Positions 1-6,386 are shown, counted from the stretch's first letter. The stretch is DNA of 7,128 bases from an uncultured Acinetobacter sp. (GCA_946623365.1 CAMORE010000101.1:1-7128); one strand, 5' to 3'. A program made the numbers and translations. The notes: generated from the sequence alone by a model not told the origin.

Positions 1-246
1 CAAAACCCTCAACGGTTCGGCTTTTGTTCGGCAGAGTATCCCGCGTTATTAAATTATCATTTGCGTTCAACTCTTGAGCAGTCTTCCAGACTTACCTCTC
101 ACAAAACCCTCAACGGTTCGGCTTTTGTTCGGCAGAGTATCCCGCGTTATTAAATTTTCATTTACGTTCAACTCTTGAGCAGTCTTCCAGACTTACCTCT
201 CACAAAACCCTCAATGGTTCGGCTTCTGTTCGGCAGAGTATCCCGC
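1..246. repeat. Tandem array of a 101-bp unit (at least 2.4 copies, cut by the left edge)
   Basis: Copies begin at 1, 102 and 203 with an exact period of 101 bp; the third breaks off at about 246. Copies 1 and 2 differ at only a few bases (a 'tatcatttgcg' versus 'ttcatttacg' stretch), and copy 3 has two further substitutions. Each unit contains a small dyad, AGTCT-tcc-AGACT, flanked by GAG and CTC, so a transcript could fold. The period is not a multiple of three, so this is not an in-frame protein repeat. There are no unique spacers, so it is not a CRISPR array. On the minus strand each unit holds an open frame of 26-34 codons (described under findings). The array probably continues left of the window; its function is unknown. 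Confidence 0.93.
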
Positions 247-483
247 ATTGATATTTAATATATTTGTCGAAACACTTTCAACACCAATATTATTAAACGC
301 TGAATATAAAAAATCAAGTATTATTATAATACCTTATTTTACTTATTTTCTCTGACTTTCGTGCTAAATAAATTTAAAAATATAAACACTAAAAATTATT
401 CATAAGTTTCTATATAATTAAATGTTAAATTTTTGTTACATTCTTATATAATATAATTGTAATTTATTTTTCGCAGGAGTATT
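247..483 (+). promoter_or_regulatory. AT-rich upstream region with candidate -10 boxes for the 507-869 gene
   Basis: This gene-free stretch is very AT-rich. Two overlapping TATAAT matches lie at 447-452 and 452-457, and another at 413-418. A TTGTTA at 433-438 is too close (13 nt) to the last box to be a good -35 element, so the -35 assignment is unclear. A transcript starting near 464 would have a leader of about 40 nt before the gene at 507. Because AT-rich DNA yields chance TATAAT matches, this is a weak promoter call. Nothing else was recognised here. Confidence 0.3.
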
Positions 484-510
484 ATGATTACAAAAGGAGT
501 GTGTATATGA
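484..510 (+). CDS. Possible 8-codon leader mini-ORF (MITKGVCI) overlapping the next start codon
   Basis: ATG at 484 opens a frame MITKGVCI that stops with TGA at 508-510. It has its own AGGAG at 475-479, 4 nt before the ATG, which is short but usable spacing. Its stop overlaps the start codon of the next gene as ATGA (507-510), the arrangement usual for translational coupling. The next gene's ribosome binding site lies inside the mini-ORF, so ribosomes on the mini-ORF would cover it. The peptide resembles nothing I know. It could be a chance frame; conservation of both AGGAG sites and the overlap in relatives would decide. Confidence 0.3.
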   Translation: MITKGVCI

Positions 511-869
511 ATATTTTACCCATCAACAATGTTAATTCCCAATCTTTTAAAGGTCTTTGGGGTACAACAACAACCAAACAGAGTTCTAAATCCGGAAATA
601 ATGTTACGGAAATAAAATATCAATATTATCCGTTTTATGACGAAAGCTTAGAACAAATTCAAAAAATTACCGAAACTAATACTTCTCATAAAGAATCTGT
701 AAAAGATTCCGTTCTGAGTATAACAGATGTTGTGGTTACCGTAATGTCAGCATTACCCTTTACATCAAAAGAATTTACTAAATACACAATGAATAGACTT
801 CCGATTACAAAACAAAAAGTTATAGAAAAACATTTAATCGGAAAAGGACTTTCTATTCTAAAAAAATAA
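507..869 (+). CDS. Hypothetical protein, 120 aa, with N-terminal FKG motif
   Basis: Function not recognised. I chose ATG 507 because AGGAG at 495-499 sits 7 nt before it; an in-frame GTG at 501 lies only 1 nt after that site and is a poorer start. The product begins MNILPINN and has Ser-Phe-Lys-Gly at residues 13-16 followed by LWG, then a polar Thr/Ser/Lys-rich linker (about 19-33). Further on are a Tyr-rich YYPFYDES segment (40-47), an amphipathic helix, a short hydrophobic stretch around 70-82 ending in LPFT (83-86), and a Lys-rich tail. There is no classical signal peptide or clear membrane helix. An Asn-rich start followed by F-K-G recurs, as I recall, in Gastranaerophilales proteins, and the YYPF...LPFT arrangement may mark a small lineage-specific family; neither was checked. 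The gene stands alone and ends at a terminator shared with the convergent gene. Confidence 0.75.
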   Translation: MNILPINNVNSQSFKGLWGTTTTKQSSKSGNNVTEIKYQYYPFYDESLEQIQKITETNTSHKESVKDSVLSITDVVVTVMSALPFTSKEFTKYTMNRLPITKQKVIEKHLIGKGLSILKK

Positions 870-877
870 TTTAAAAT

Positions 878-917
878 GCGGCTTAAATTTGATTTAATTT
901 AAAGCCGCTTTTATTAT
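878..917. terminator. Bidirectional Rho-independent terminator between convergent genes
   Basis: GCGGCTTAAATT (878-889) pairs with AATTTAAAGCCGC (896-908), about 12 bp with one bulged A and a short loop. On the plus strand it is followed by a T-rich tract from 909, 9 nt after the TAA of the 120-aa gene. On the minus strand it follows the stop of the 336-aa gene and is trailed by a broken T-rich run ending in TTTTTTT. It can therefore serve both genes. Confidence 0.85.
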
Positions 918-926
918 TCTTATGTC

Positions 927-1937
927 TTATTGTGCCTTTTTATTATTACGAGCAAGAATCTTTACTATGTCCGGCATAGGTGTTTTATCATACAATAAAC
1001 TGCCTACAATTTTCCTGTATTTATTATATTCCTTGCTATTCTTATTTTTTATGCATTGGATAATATCAGACTTAACAGAAGTCCAAGTATTATCTGTTTT
1101 ATAAAGCATTGTCCCTATATCAAGTAAGTTTTCATCAGACAAGAAGCTTCCGTCTTGTCTTTCACATCTGCAATCCCAAAGAATATTACATGCAAGTTTT
1201 TTATCTCCGTCACACATTTCATAAAGTTTTCTAAACCGTTTTGCCCCAATTCTGTCGAAAACTTCACCTTGAGTTTTAGAATACAGAACCATATGATTTT
1301 TTAAGTCAGGAAATTCCGCAAGAAAAGTCATTAGCCCTACTGCACCTTTTGAGCTGCCGTCCCCGCTTTTTATTGCAGATTTTTTTATTAAGTTTACTAC
1401 ACCTTCCAGCGGAAAACCTTTTTTAAGAAGAGCATAAGCTTCTTTTTCTATACCCAGACTGTCAACCGGAGAAATTGCTTTTGCATGGTATTTTATGTTA
1501 ATTACTTCATCTACAGTCAGTCCCGGATATCTAATACCGGCATCAGTTTCACATTCCGGATACTTTGGATTTTTTACACCAAAATCTTCTAAATATATAC
1601 GTTTATTTTCACCAATTATATCAACGTAATACGGTAAGTCATTTTCAACATGCGCTGCTTTACAATCAGATAATCGATGAATATTACTTGGCATTAAACC
1701 AGTTCGGTTAACCAAAGGTACGTCGTCAACACTGTATGGATAAAATGATTGAACCATATCCTCACTTTTATTAAATAATTCATCCGTCCTGAAAAATTTA
1801 TCACATACCAAATTCCCATCATCAACAATCGGAGCATTAAACCTCTGAAATCTCGCTTTCTCGATTGAAGCAGGACTAATGTACCTTGTTAACTCTTCTA
1901 CTACTTTTAAATCTGCATGGGGGGTAAATATTTTCAT
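927..1937 (-). CDS. Hypothetical protein, 336 aa, cytosolic, Cys-rich centre
   Basis: Function not recognised. The ATG at 1937 has AAAGGAA (1944-1950) 6 nt upstream, and the frame runs unbroken to a stop at 927. The protein starts MKIFTPHADLK and has no signal peptide or membrane segment. The first 150 residues look mixed alpha/beta; from about 160 on it appears helical, with segments such as KEAYALLKKGFPLEGVVNLI (165-184) that suggest helical-repeat packing. Cysteines cluster at 242, 250, 256 and 258 (the last two as CRC), which could bind metal, though the spacing matches no zinc motif I know. The C-terminus is Lys/Asn-rich. It lies 36 nt downstream of the 170-aa gene on the same strand and is probably its operon partner. 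It lacks the N-terminal F-x-G motif found in that partner. Confidence 0.8.
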   Translation of the reverse strand: MKIFTPHADLKVVEELTRYISPASIEKARFQRFNAPIVDDGNLVCDKFFRTDELFNKSEDMVQSFYPYSVDDVPLVNRTGLMPSNIHRLSDCKAAHVENDLPYYVDIIGENKRIYLEDFGVKNPKYPECETDAGIRYPGLTVDEVINIKYHAKAISPVDSLGIEKEAYALLKKGFPLEGVVNLIKKSAIKSGDGSSKGAVGLMTFLAEFPDLKNHMVLYSKTQGEVFDRIGAKRFRKLYEMCDGDKKLACNILWDCRCERQDGSFLSDENLLDIGTMLYKTDNTWTSVKSDIIQCIKNKNSKEYNKYRKIVGSLLYDKTPMPDIVKILARNNKKAQ

Positions 1938-1973
1938 TTTAAATTCCTTTGCATATATAATACATTTTTTAAA

Positions 1974-2486
1974 CTAAGATTTTTTCTCTAAATTCTTAAG
2001 AAAATCCTTCACAATATCCCAATTTGACATAAGCGCAAATCTTTCTTCACTTTCTCTTCGGAGAACTTCCTTAAATAATTCAGGATCACGTTCTCTAAGT
2101 TCATCCAAATAAACTTGCCTTGAAGCTTTGTTCGCTGTTTCAACTAATTTATTTGTTGAAGCACGACCATTTCCTTTCTTAAACAACAGTGTTGCAGCAT
2201 AATCAGCATCAATTATGCCATCTGCTACCATTTTTTCTATTTTTTCTCTAAACTCTTTTATATCTTTAGGTTCTTTGGAAAAAATTTCTATAAACTTACT
2301 GATATATCGTCTCATTAGAGTTTCCTTTTGATCGTCTAGAGATCGCTGTCTTTGAATAAACTCCAACGGCCTTTGACACCCAAATTCATTAACCATTTCT
2401 GCCAAATTCTTTTTATTAATTTTACCGTTAAATGCAGGTCGATTATTTTGATTATATACACTCACATTTAAGTTTACACCATTCAT
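1974..2486 (-). CDS. Hypothetical protein, 170 aa, charged and helical, with N-terminal FNG motif
   Basis: Function not recognised. The ATG at 2486 follows GAAGGT (2493-2498) with 6-nt spacing. The product opens with an Asn-rich stretch (residues 2-15) and then Pro-Ala-Phe-Asn-Gly (17-21), the same kind of N-terminal mark as FKG in the 120-aa protein at 507-869. From about residue 25 it is strongly charged and predicted helical by eye, with several Arg/Lys/Glu-rich amphipathic segments (for example DELRERDPELFKEVLRRESE at 128-147) that could form coiled coils. There is no signal peptide or membrane helix. It is the first gene of a leftward pair, 36 nt ahead of the 336-aa gene, and its start is divergent from ppdK. 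Confidence 0.8.
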   Translation of the reverse strand: MNGVNLNVSVYNQNNRPAFNGKINKKNLAEMVNEFGCQRPLEFIQRQRSLDDQKETLMRRYISKFIEIFSKEPKDIKEFREKIEKMVADGIIDADYAATLLFKKGNGRASTNKLVETANKASRQVYLDELRERDPELFKEVLRRESEERFALMSNWDIVKDFLKNLEKKS

Positions 2487-2514
2487 TTTCTACCTTCTTT
2501 CTGTTCCACACTAT

Positions 2515-2523
2515 TTTATACCA
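2515..2523 (-). promoter_or_regulatory. Extended -10 promoter candidate for the leftward gene pair
   Basis: Read on the minus strand, TGG-TATAAA (2523 to 2515) is an extended -10 element (TGnTATAAA). It would start transcription near 2508, about 22 nt before the ATG at 2486 and upstream of its GAAGGT site. No convincing -35 box stands 16-18 nt further upstream, which an extended -10 can tolerate. Confidence 0.4.
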
Positions 2524-2659
2524 TACATAAAACAAGTGAAAGTTGAAAATTGACTAAAATTTATTTTCTCCTTTACAAAAATTTACAAAAGGGGTAAAGA
2601 TAATACTGTAAATTGTTTTATGTTCATGTTAAAGTATTTTTGCAAAATCGGTGTGGGTC

Positions 2660-2690
2660 TTGACTCATATGAAAAGGTAATTTCTATAGT
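2660..2690 (+). promoter_or_regulatory. Candidate sigma-70-type promoter of ppdK
   Basis: TTGACT (2660-2665, five of six bases of the -35 consensus) and TATAGT (2685-2690, five of six of the -10 consensus) lie 19 nt apart, slightly longer than ideal. A start near 2697 gives a leader of about 70 nt that contains the GTAGG palindrome at 2721-2741 and the ribosome binding site. The rest of the divergent intergenic region (2524-2659) is AT-rich, with two TTTACAAAA repeats near 2573-2590 and no other site I can name. Confidence 0.5.
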
Positions 2691-2720
2691 CAGACTCTGT
2701 CCGATAGAAAAAAACTAAAA

Positions 2721-2741
2721 GTAGGTTGGGGAAAACCCAAC
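2721..2741 (+). repeat. REP-like GTAGG palindrome in the ppdK 5' leader
   Basis: GTAG (2721-2724) is followed by a hairpin, GTTGGG (2725-2730), loop gaaaa, CCCAAC (2736-2741), then an A-rich tail. The same head, stem sequence and A-rich tail recur at 5722-5742, and GTAG-headed hairpins with other stems lie at 5762-5787 and 6547-6568 on the minus strand. A 5' GTAG next to a short palindrome is the hallmark of repetitive extragenic palindromes linked to RAYT transposases. Here the hairpin sits just before the ribosome binding site, so it could also affect mRNA stability or translation. Confidence 0.6.
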
Positions 2742-2750
2742 AAAAATAAA

Positions 2751-2756
2751 AAGGAG
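2751..2756 (+). promoter_or_regulatory. Ribosome binding site fixing the ppdK start
   Basis: AAGGAG lies 9 nt before the ATG at 2766 and 9 nt after the end of the palindrome stem (2741). It supports the start MAEKRVWLF, which matches the usual N-terminus of the family. Confidence 0.8.
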
Positions 2757-2765
2757 AAATATACA

Positions 2766-5432
2766 ATGGCTGAAAAAAGAGTATGGCTATTCAAAGAAGG
2801 TAACGCTGATATGCGTGCGCTCCTCGGCGGAAAAGGTGCTAACCTTGCAGAAATGACTAATTTAGGTCTTCCTGTTCCTCCGGGACTTACTATCACAACT
2901 GAAACTTGTATGGATTACATTAATCATGGCAATAAAATGCCCGCAGGATTAATGGATGAAGTTAAATTCGCTCTTAAAACTGTTGAAGAGCAAGCAGGTA
3001 AAAAGTTTGGTGACTTAAATAATCCGCTTTTAGTTTCTGTTCGTTCCGGTGCAAGAGTTTCTATGCCCGGTATGATGGAAACAATATTAAACTTAGGTCT
3101 AAACGATGAAACAGTTGAAGCTATGGTTAAATTAACTAATAACCCTCGTTTCTGCTATGATTCTTATAGAAGATTTTTAACAATGTTTGGCTCTGTAGCT
3201 TGGGAAATGGACAGACAACTTTATTTTGAATCAGAAGTTGAAAAAGTTAAAGCAAGAGAAGGCGTAACATCTGATACTGAAATCTCTGCTGAAGGTTGGA
3301 AGTCTTTGATTCCTATCTACAAAGCAAAAATCAAAGAAGTTACAGGAAAAGAATTCCCGCAAGACCCATATGTTCAACTTCAAGAAGCTATTGAAGCCGT
3401 ATTCCGTTCTTGGAATATTCCGCGTGCTGTAGCATACAGAAACATGAACAAAATCGACCATAATTACGGTACTGCTGTTAACGTACAAACAATGGTATTC
3501 GGTAACATGGGTAACGATTGCGCAACAGGTGTTTCATTCACTCGTAACCCTGCTACAGGTGAAAACAAATTCTACGGTGAATATTTGGTAAACGCTCAAG
3601 GTGAAGACGTTGTTGCAGGTATCAGAACTCCAAAACAAATTGCAGAATTAGAAACTGATATGCCTGATATCTACCGTCAATATGTAGATATCGCTAAACA
3701 ACTTGAAAAAGGTTATCACGACGTTCAAGATATGGAATTTACTGTAGAACGCGGTAAACTTTGGATTCTTCAAACTCGTAACGGTAAGAGAACAGCTAAG
3801 GCTGCTATTAAGATTGCCGTTGACATGTACAGAGAAGGTATTATTACTAAAGAAGAAGCTATCAATCAAGTAGACCCTTATTCAGTTTACCAAGTATTGT
3901 TACCATGCTTCAACCCTGATAAAGTTAAACACTCACACAAAGTTTCTAAGGGTGTTAACGCATCTCCCGGTGCTGCAGTAGGTAAGATTGTATTTGATAC
4001 TGAAGAAGCTGCTCGTCGTGGTGAAGCAGGTGAAAAAGTTATTTTAGTAAGAATTGAAACTTGTCCTGATGATATCCACGGTATGGCTGTTTCTCAAGGT
4101 GTTTTAACACTACGCGGCGGTGCTACTTCTCACGCAGCAGTTGTTGCTAAAGGTATGGGTAAACCTTGCGTTTCAGGTTGTGAAGACCTTGTTATCGACT
4201 TAGCAAAAGAAACAATCACTTGTTCAGACGGAACTGTATTCCACAAAGATGATATTATTTCTCTTGACGGCGGTACAGGTGAAGTTATGGAAGGTGCTAT
4301 TGAACTTGTTCAAGCAGGCTTGGATGAAGACTTTGAAACATTCTTCTCTTGGGTTGATGAAATCAAAGAACTTCACGTAGAAGCTAACGCTGATACACCT
4401 AAGGATATTGAAAATGCTAAGAAATTTGGCGCTGAAGGTGTTGGTCTTTGCAGAACAGAACACATGTTCATGGATCCGGACAGACTTCCTTGGGTTCAAA
4501 AAATGATTATTGCATCTACAACAGAAGCAAGAAAAGAAGCTTTAAGCCACTTACTTCCAATGCAATACTCAGATTTCTACTCAATGTTTAAGGCATTAGG
4601 CGACAAACCTCTTACAGTTCGTTTACTTGATCCGCCGCTTCATGAATTCTTACCTTCAAAGATAGAATTGATTGAAAAAGTTGCAACAAAACGTGCTTTA
4701 AATCAAGATTACTCTGAAGATGAAAAAATGCTTGAAATCGTTGAAAACTTATCTGAATCTAACCCGATGATGGGCTTAAGAGGATGCCGTTTAGGATTAA
4801 CATATCCTGAAATCAACGAAATGCAAGTTAGAGCAATATTTGAAGCTTGCTGCGATTTGACAAAAGAAGGTCATCACATTCAACCATGGATTATGATACC
4901 TCTAATCGGTCATATCAACGAACTTAAGACAGCAAAAGCTACATTAGTTGCAGTTGCTGAACAAGTAATGGCAGAAAAAGGCGTAAGAGTTGATTATAAA
5001 TTCGGTACAATGATTGAAATTCCTCGTGCAGCATTAACAGCTGACGAAGTTGCAACAGAAGCTGAATTCTTCTCTTATGGTACCAATGACCTTACTCAAA
5101 TGACATTCGGTTACTCTCGTGATGACGCAGAAGGTAAATTCTTAAAGAACTATGTAGAACAAAAGATTCTTCCTTCTAACCCGTTCATCACACTTGACCA
5201 AAAAGGTGTTGGAAGATTAATCGAAATGTCAATTAATGAAGGTAAAGCAGTTAACAGTTCACTAGTCGGCGGTATCTGCGGTGAACATGGCGGAGATCCT
5301 GATTCAGTTAAGTACGCTCACAAAATCGGACTTAATTACGTTTCTTGCTCACCATTCCGCATTCCGCAAGCTAAGTTGGCTGCCGCTCAAGCTGCAATCG
5401 CTTGCCCAAGAAAACAATTGGCAGGGGTTTAG
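2766..5432 (+). CDS. ppdK: Pyruvate, phosphate dikinase (EC 2.7.9.1)
   Basis: A cytosolic enzyme that reversibly converts pyruvate, ATP and phosphate to phosphoenolpyruvate, AMP and pyrophosphate, for PPi-linked glycolysis or gluconeogenesis. At 888 aa it has the normal bacterial length. The N-terminal ATP-grasp-type nucleotide-binding domain spans about 1-370 (GGKGANLAEM near the start, VSVRSGARVSMPGMMETILN next). The swivelling phosphohistidine domain spans about 395-520, with the catalytic His456 in GGATSHAAVVAKGMGKP. The C-terminal pyruvate/PEP-binding TIM barrel spans about 530-880, with GVGLCRTEHMF (Arg563), FSYGTNDLTQM and the catalytic Cys838 in GGICGEHGGDP. The Thr-Ser-His triad (454-456) would allow control by a PPDK regulatory protein, but no such gene is in the window. 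All key residues are present. The gene is monocistronic, with its own promoter and terminator. The last 12 codons are partly duplicated at 6574-6612. Confidence 0.98.
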   Translation: MAEKRVWLFKEGNADMRALLGGKGANLAEMTNLGLPVPPGLTITTETCMDYINHGNKMPAGLMDEVKFALKTVEEQAGKKFGDLNNPLLVSVRSGARVSMPGMMETILNLGLNDETVEAMVKLTNNPRFCYDSYRRFLTMFGSVAWEMDRQLYFESEVEKVKAREGVTSDTEISAEGWKSLIPIYKAKIKEVTGKEFPQDPYVQLQEAIEAVFRSWNIPRAVAYRNMNKIDHNYGTAVNVQTMVFGNMGNDCATGVSFTRNPATGENKFYGEYLVNAQGEDVVAGIRTPKQIAELETDMPDIYRQYVDIAKQLEKGYHDVQDMEFTVERGKLWILQTRNGKRTAKAAIKIAVDMYREGIITKEEAINQVDPYSVYQVLLPCFNPDKVKHSHKVSKGVNASPGAAVGKIVFDTEEAARRGEAGEKVILVRIETCPDDIHGMAVSQGVLTLRGGATSHAAVVAKGMGKPCVSGCEDLVIDLAKETITCSDGTVFHKDDIISLDGGTGEVMEGAIELVQAGLDEDFETFFSWVDEIKELHVEANADTPKDIENAKKFGAEGVGLCRTEHMFMDPDRLPWVQKMIIASTTEARKEALSHLLPMQYSDFYSMFKALGDKPLTVRLLDPPLHEFLPSKIELIEKVATKRALNQDYSEDEKMLEIVENLSESNPMMGLRGCRLGLTYPEINEMQVRAIFEACCDLTKEGHHIQPWIMIPLIGHINELKTAKATLVAVAEQVMAEKGVRVDYKFGTMIEIPRAALTADEVATEAEFFSYGTNDLTQMTFGYSRDDAEGKFLKNYVEQKILPSNPFITLDQKGVGRLIEMSINEGKAVNSSLVGGICGEHGGDPDSVKYAHKIGLNYVSCSPFRIPQAKLAAAQAAIACPRKQLAGV

Positions 5433-5453
5433 ATAACATAATAAAGAAAAAAG

Positions 5454-5481
5454 GAAGGGCAAGGAATTGTCCTTCTTTTTT
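5454..5481 (+). terminator. Rho-independent terminator of ppdK
   Basis: GAAGGGCAA (5454-5462) pairs with TTGTCCTTC (5467-5475), nine pairs including one G-U, closed by a GGAA tetraloop and followed by six T. It begins 21 nt after the ppdK stop. The descending arm and T tract (5472-5482) can instead pair with GAAAAAAGAAG (5491-5501), an 11-bp alternative that would dismantle the terminator. Confidence 0.85.
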
Positions 5482-5516
5482 CTTAGGAAAGAAAAAAGAA
5501 GCAAAAAAGAACCGAC

Positions 5517-5671
5517 ATATGGTCGGCTACTTGAACGATACTACAAGTTAATCACAAGGCTTGTTTGTCCGCCTCAGAGTGGGACTACCGGATAGATGAA
5601 AAAGTTATAGATTAATAAAGAGATTAGGCGGTTTTGGGAAAATTCCCAAAACCGCCTTTTTATGTTTGTTT
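5517..5671 (+). ncRNA. Candidate small RNA, copy 1 of a 155-bp direct repeat ending in a terminator
   Basis: This stretch is repeated at 6658-6812 with 152 of 155 bases identical. Its last part is a strong terminator: AGGCGGTTTTGGG (5626-5638), loop aaaatt, a perfectly complementary arm to 5657, and a run of five T. Upstream are an ACTTG/CAAGT hairpin (5529-5533 with 5544-5548) and a second stem, AGGC (5557-5560) with GCCT (5571-5574), supported by CAC (5553-5555) and GTG (5579-5581). The only differences between copies are three adjacent bases (5538-5540) in the first loop. No promoter or long ORF is evident; a 10-codon frame from ATG 5519 (MVGYLNDTTS) has no ribosome binding site. I do not recognise a known RNA family. 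It could also be a repeat element carrying a terminator. Confidence 0.5.
5626..5661 (+). terminator. Terminator hairpin of 155-bp element, copy 1
   Basis: A perfect stem of at least 13 bp (AGGCGGTTTTGGG and its complement) with an aaaatt loop is followed by TTTTT. Its 5' arm start AGGCGG (5626-5631) is also fully complementary to CCGCCT at 5569-5574 in the same element, so an alternative fold is possible. Confidence 0.9.
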
Positions 5672-5720
5672 GTTGAATAGATTTATATTGAATATTGAAC
5701 ACATTTAATTTTTCAAAGAA

Positions 5721-5789
5721 AGTAGGTTAGGTGAAACCCAACTAAAACTGTTTATATTATTGTCGGCATAGCATAAAGCCAACCTACTT
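5721..5789. repeat. Inverted pair of REP-like palindromes (BIME-like)
   Basis: The plus-strand unit has GTAG at 5722-5725 and a hairpin, GTTAGG (5726-5731) with CCCAAC (5737-5742), one mismatch. It matches the 2721-2741 unit in head, stem and A-rich tail. The minus-strand unit has GTAG at 5787-5784 and a hairpin GTTGGC/GCCGAC (5783-5778 with 5767-5762), which pairs better on the minus strand. AAGTAGGTT (5720-5728) and AACCTACTT (5781-5789) are exact inverted repeats that could form one larger stem. Two REPs facing each other resemble bacterial interspersed mosaic elements. The pair sits 11 nt after the stop of the minus-strand gene at 5801 and may also act in ending its transcript. Confidence 0.6.
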
Positions 5790-5800
5790 GATAAAAGATA

Positions 5801-6325
5801 TTATCCCCAAGGATCATATTCAGCTTTTCTTCTCGCACAATTTTCTTCTATTTGTGCGAGAACTCTGTCAACATCTCTATTGTATTGCGGGTTTGCTTTT
5901 ATATCACGAACAGCATTTTTGCCGACAAAACCGTACCCTTGATGACGTTGAACAAAGAAATCCGGGAATAAGCGTTGAACTGTTCCGTTATAAACAGGGT
6001 CTTTAAAATATGTTAGAGTTATATCAGGGGTTACCATATGTTTTTTTGCTTCTTCTGCTGGTACTCTGTCAAAACGATAAGTACGATTTCCATACCCTTC
6101 ACTGTTCATTAAATCTTGACGCCATGCTGTTCGACATCCGTTTTTAACTTGAACGCTCTTATAACTACCATTTACGAATTTTCCTGTTGCATTATCTTGA
6201 AATAGTGAAATACTGTATTTAAAATTATTGGGACCACGACCGCTCCTATAAAACATAGTAAAATTTTTACCACCTTGTGTAAATTTTTTAACTAAAACTT
6301 CTCCTAAACTAGGTAAAATTGCCAT
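5801..6325 (-). CDS. Hypothetical protein, 174 aa, between two direct repeats
   Basis: Function not recognised. ATG 6325 is preceded by AAAAGGAG (6341-6334) with 8-nt spacing. The protein starts MAILPSLGEVLVKKF, with no signal peptide, membrane helix or F-x-G tag. The first 65 residues look beta-rich, with aromatic residues and Asn-Gly turns (NFTMFYRSGRG at 21-31, NATGKFVNGSYKSVQV at 45-60). The middle is Arg/Tyr-rich, and the C-terminal third ends in a charged helix (about 149-169) and DPWG. Only two cysteines (64 and 163) are present. The gene is alone, opposite to ppdK, and lies between two copies of a 155-bp element and between REP-like palindromes (5721-5789 and 6547-6568), so it may be a recent arrival. 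It could be of phage or mobile origin, but no residue pattern shows this. Confidence 0.75.
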   Translation of the reverse strand: MAILPSLGEVLVKKFTQGGKNFTMFYRSGRGPNNFKYSISLFQDNATGKFVNGSYKSVQVKNGCRTAWRQDLMNSEGYGNRTYRFDRVPAEEAKKHMVTPDITLTYFKDPVYNGTVQRLFPDFFVQRHQGYGFVGKNAVRDIKANPQYNRDVDRVLAQIEENCARRKAEYDPWG

Positions 6326-6333
6326 AATAAAAT

Positions 6334-6341
6334 CTCCTTTT
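6334..6341 (-). promoter_or_regulatory. Ribosome binding site of the 174-aa gene
   Basis: Read on the minus strand, AAAAGGAG ends 8 nt before the ATG at 6325, which supports this start. Confidence 0.75.
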
Positions 6342-6386
6342 CTTAACTTAAACTTTTCCCGTCAGATTAATCTTACAAATATATAA

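Noticed and set aside
1..246. CRISPR array or integron attC series
   Set aside because: The units are contiguous with no unique spacers, and I found no pair of RYYYAAC and GTTRRRY core sites in the right arrangement, nor any cas or integrase gene.
922..1104. Plus-strand 60-codon frame, hydrophobic
   Set aside because: It lies entirely opposite the 3' part of the 336-aa gene, has no ribosome binding site, and its hydrophobic look comes from the complement of Lys/Asn/Glu-rich coding sequence.
2690..4499. Minus-strand frames opposite ppdK (2690-2896, 3231-3488, 3648-3869, 4224-4499)
   Set aside because: All are antisense shadows of a fully conserved gene, rich in Phe/Ser as expected from antisense translation, and have no supporting start sites.
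5519..5551. Ten-codon frame MVGYLNDTTS / MVGYLNGSTS in the two 155-bp copies as a real peptide
   Set aside because: No ribosome binding site precedes it; the changes between copies alter two residues and lie in a loop, which is better explained at the RNA or DNA level.
5788..6006. Plus-strand 72-codon frame
   Set aside because: It is antisense to the end of the 174-aa gene, which has a good ribosome binding site and frame; this one has neither.
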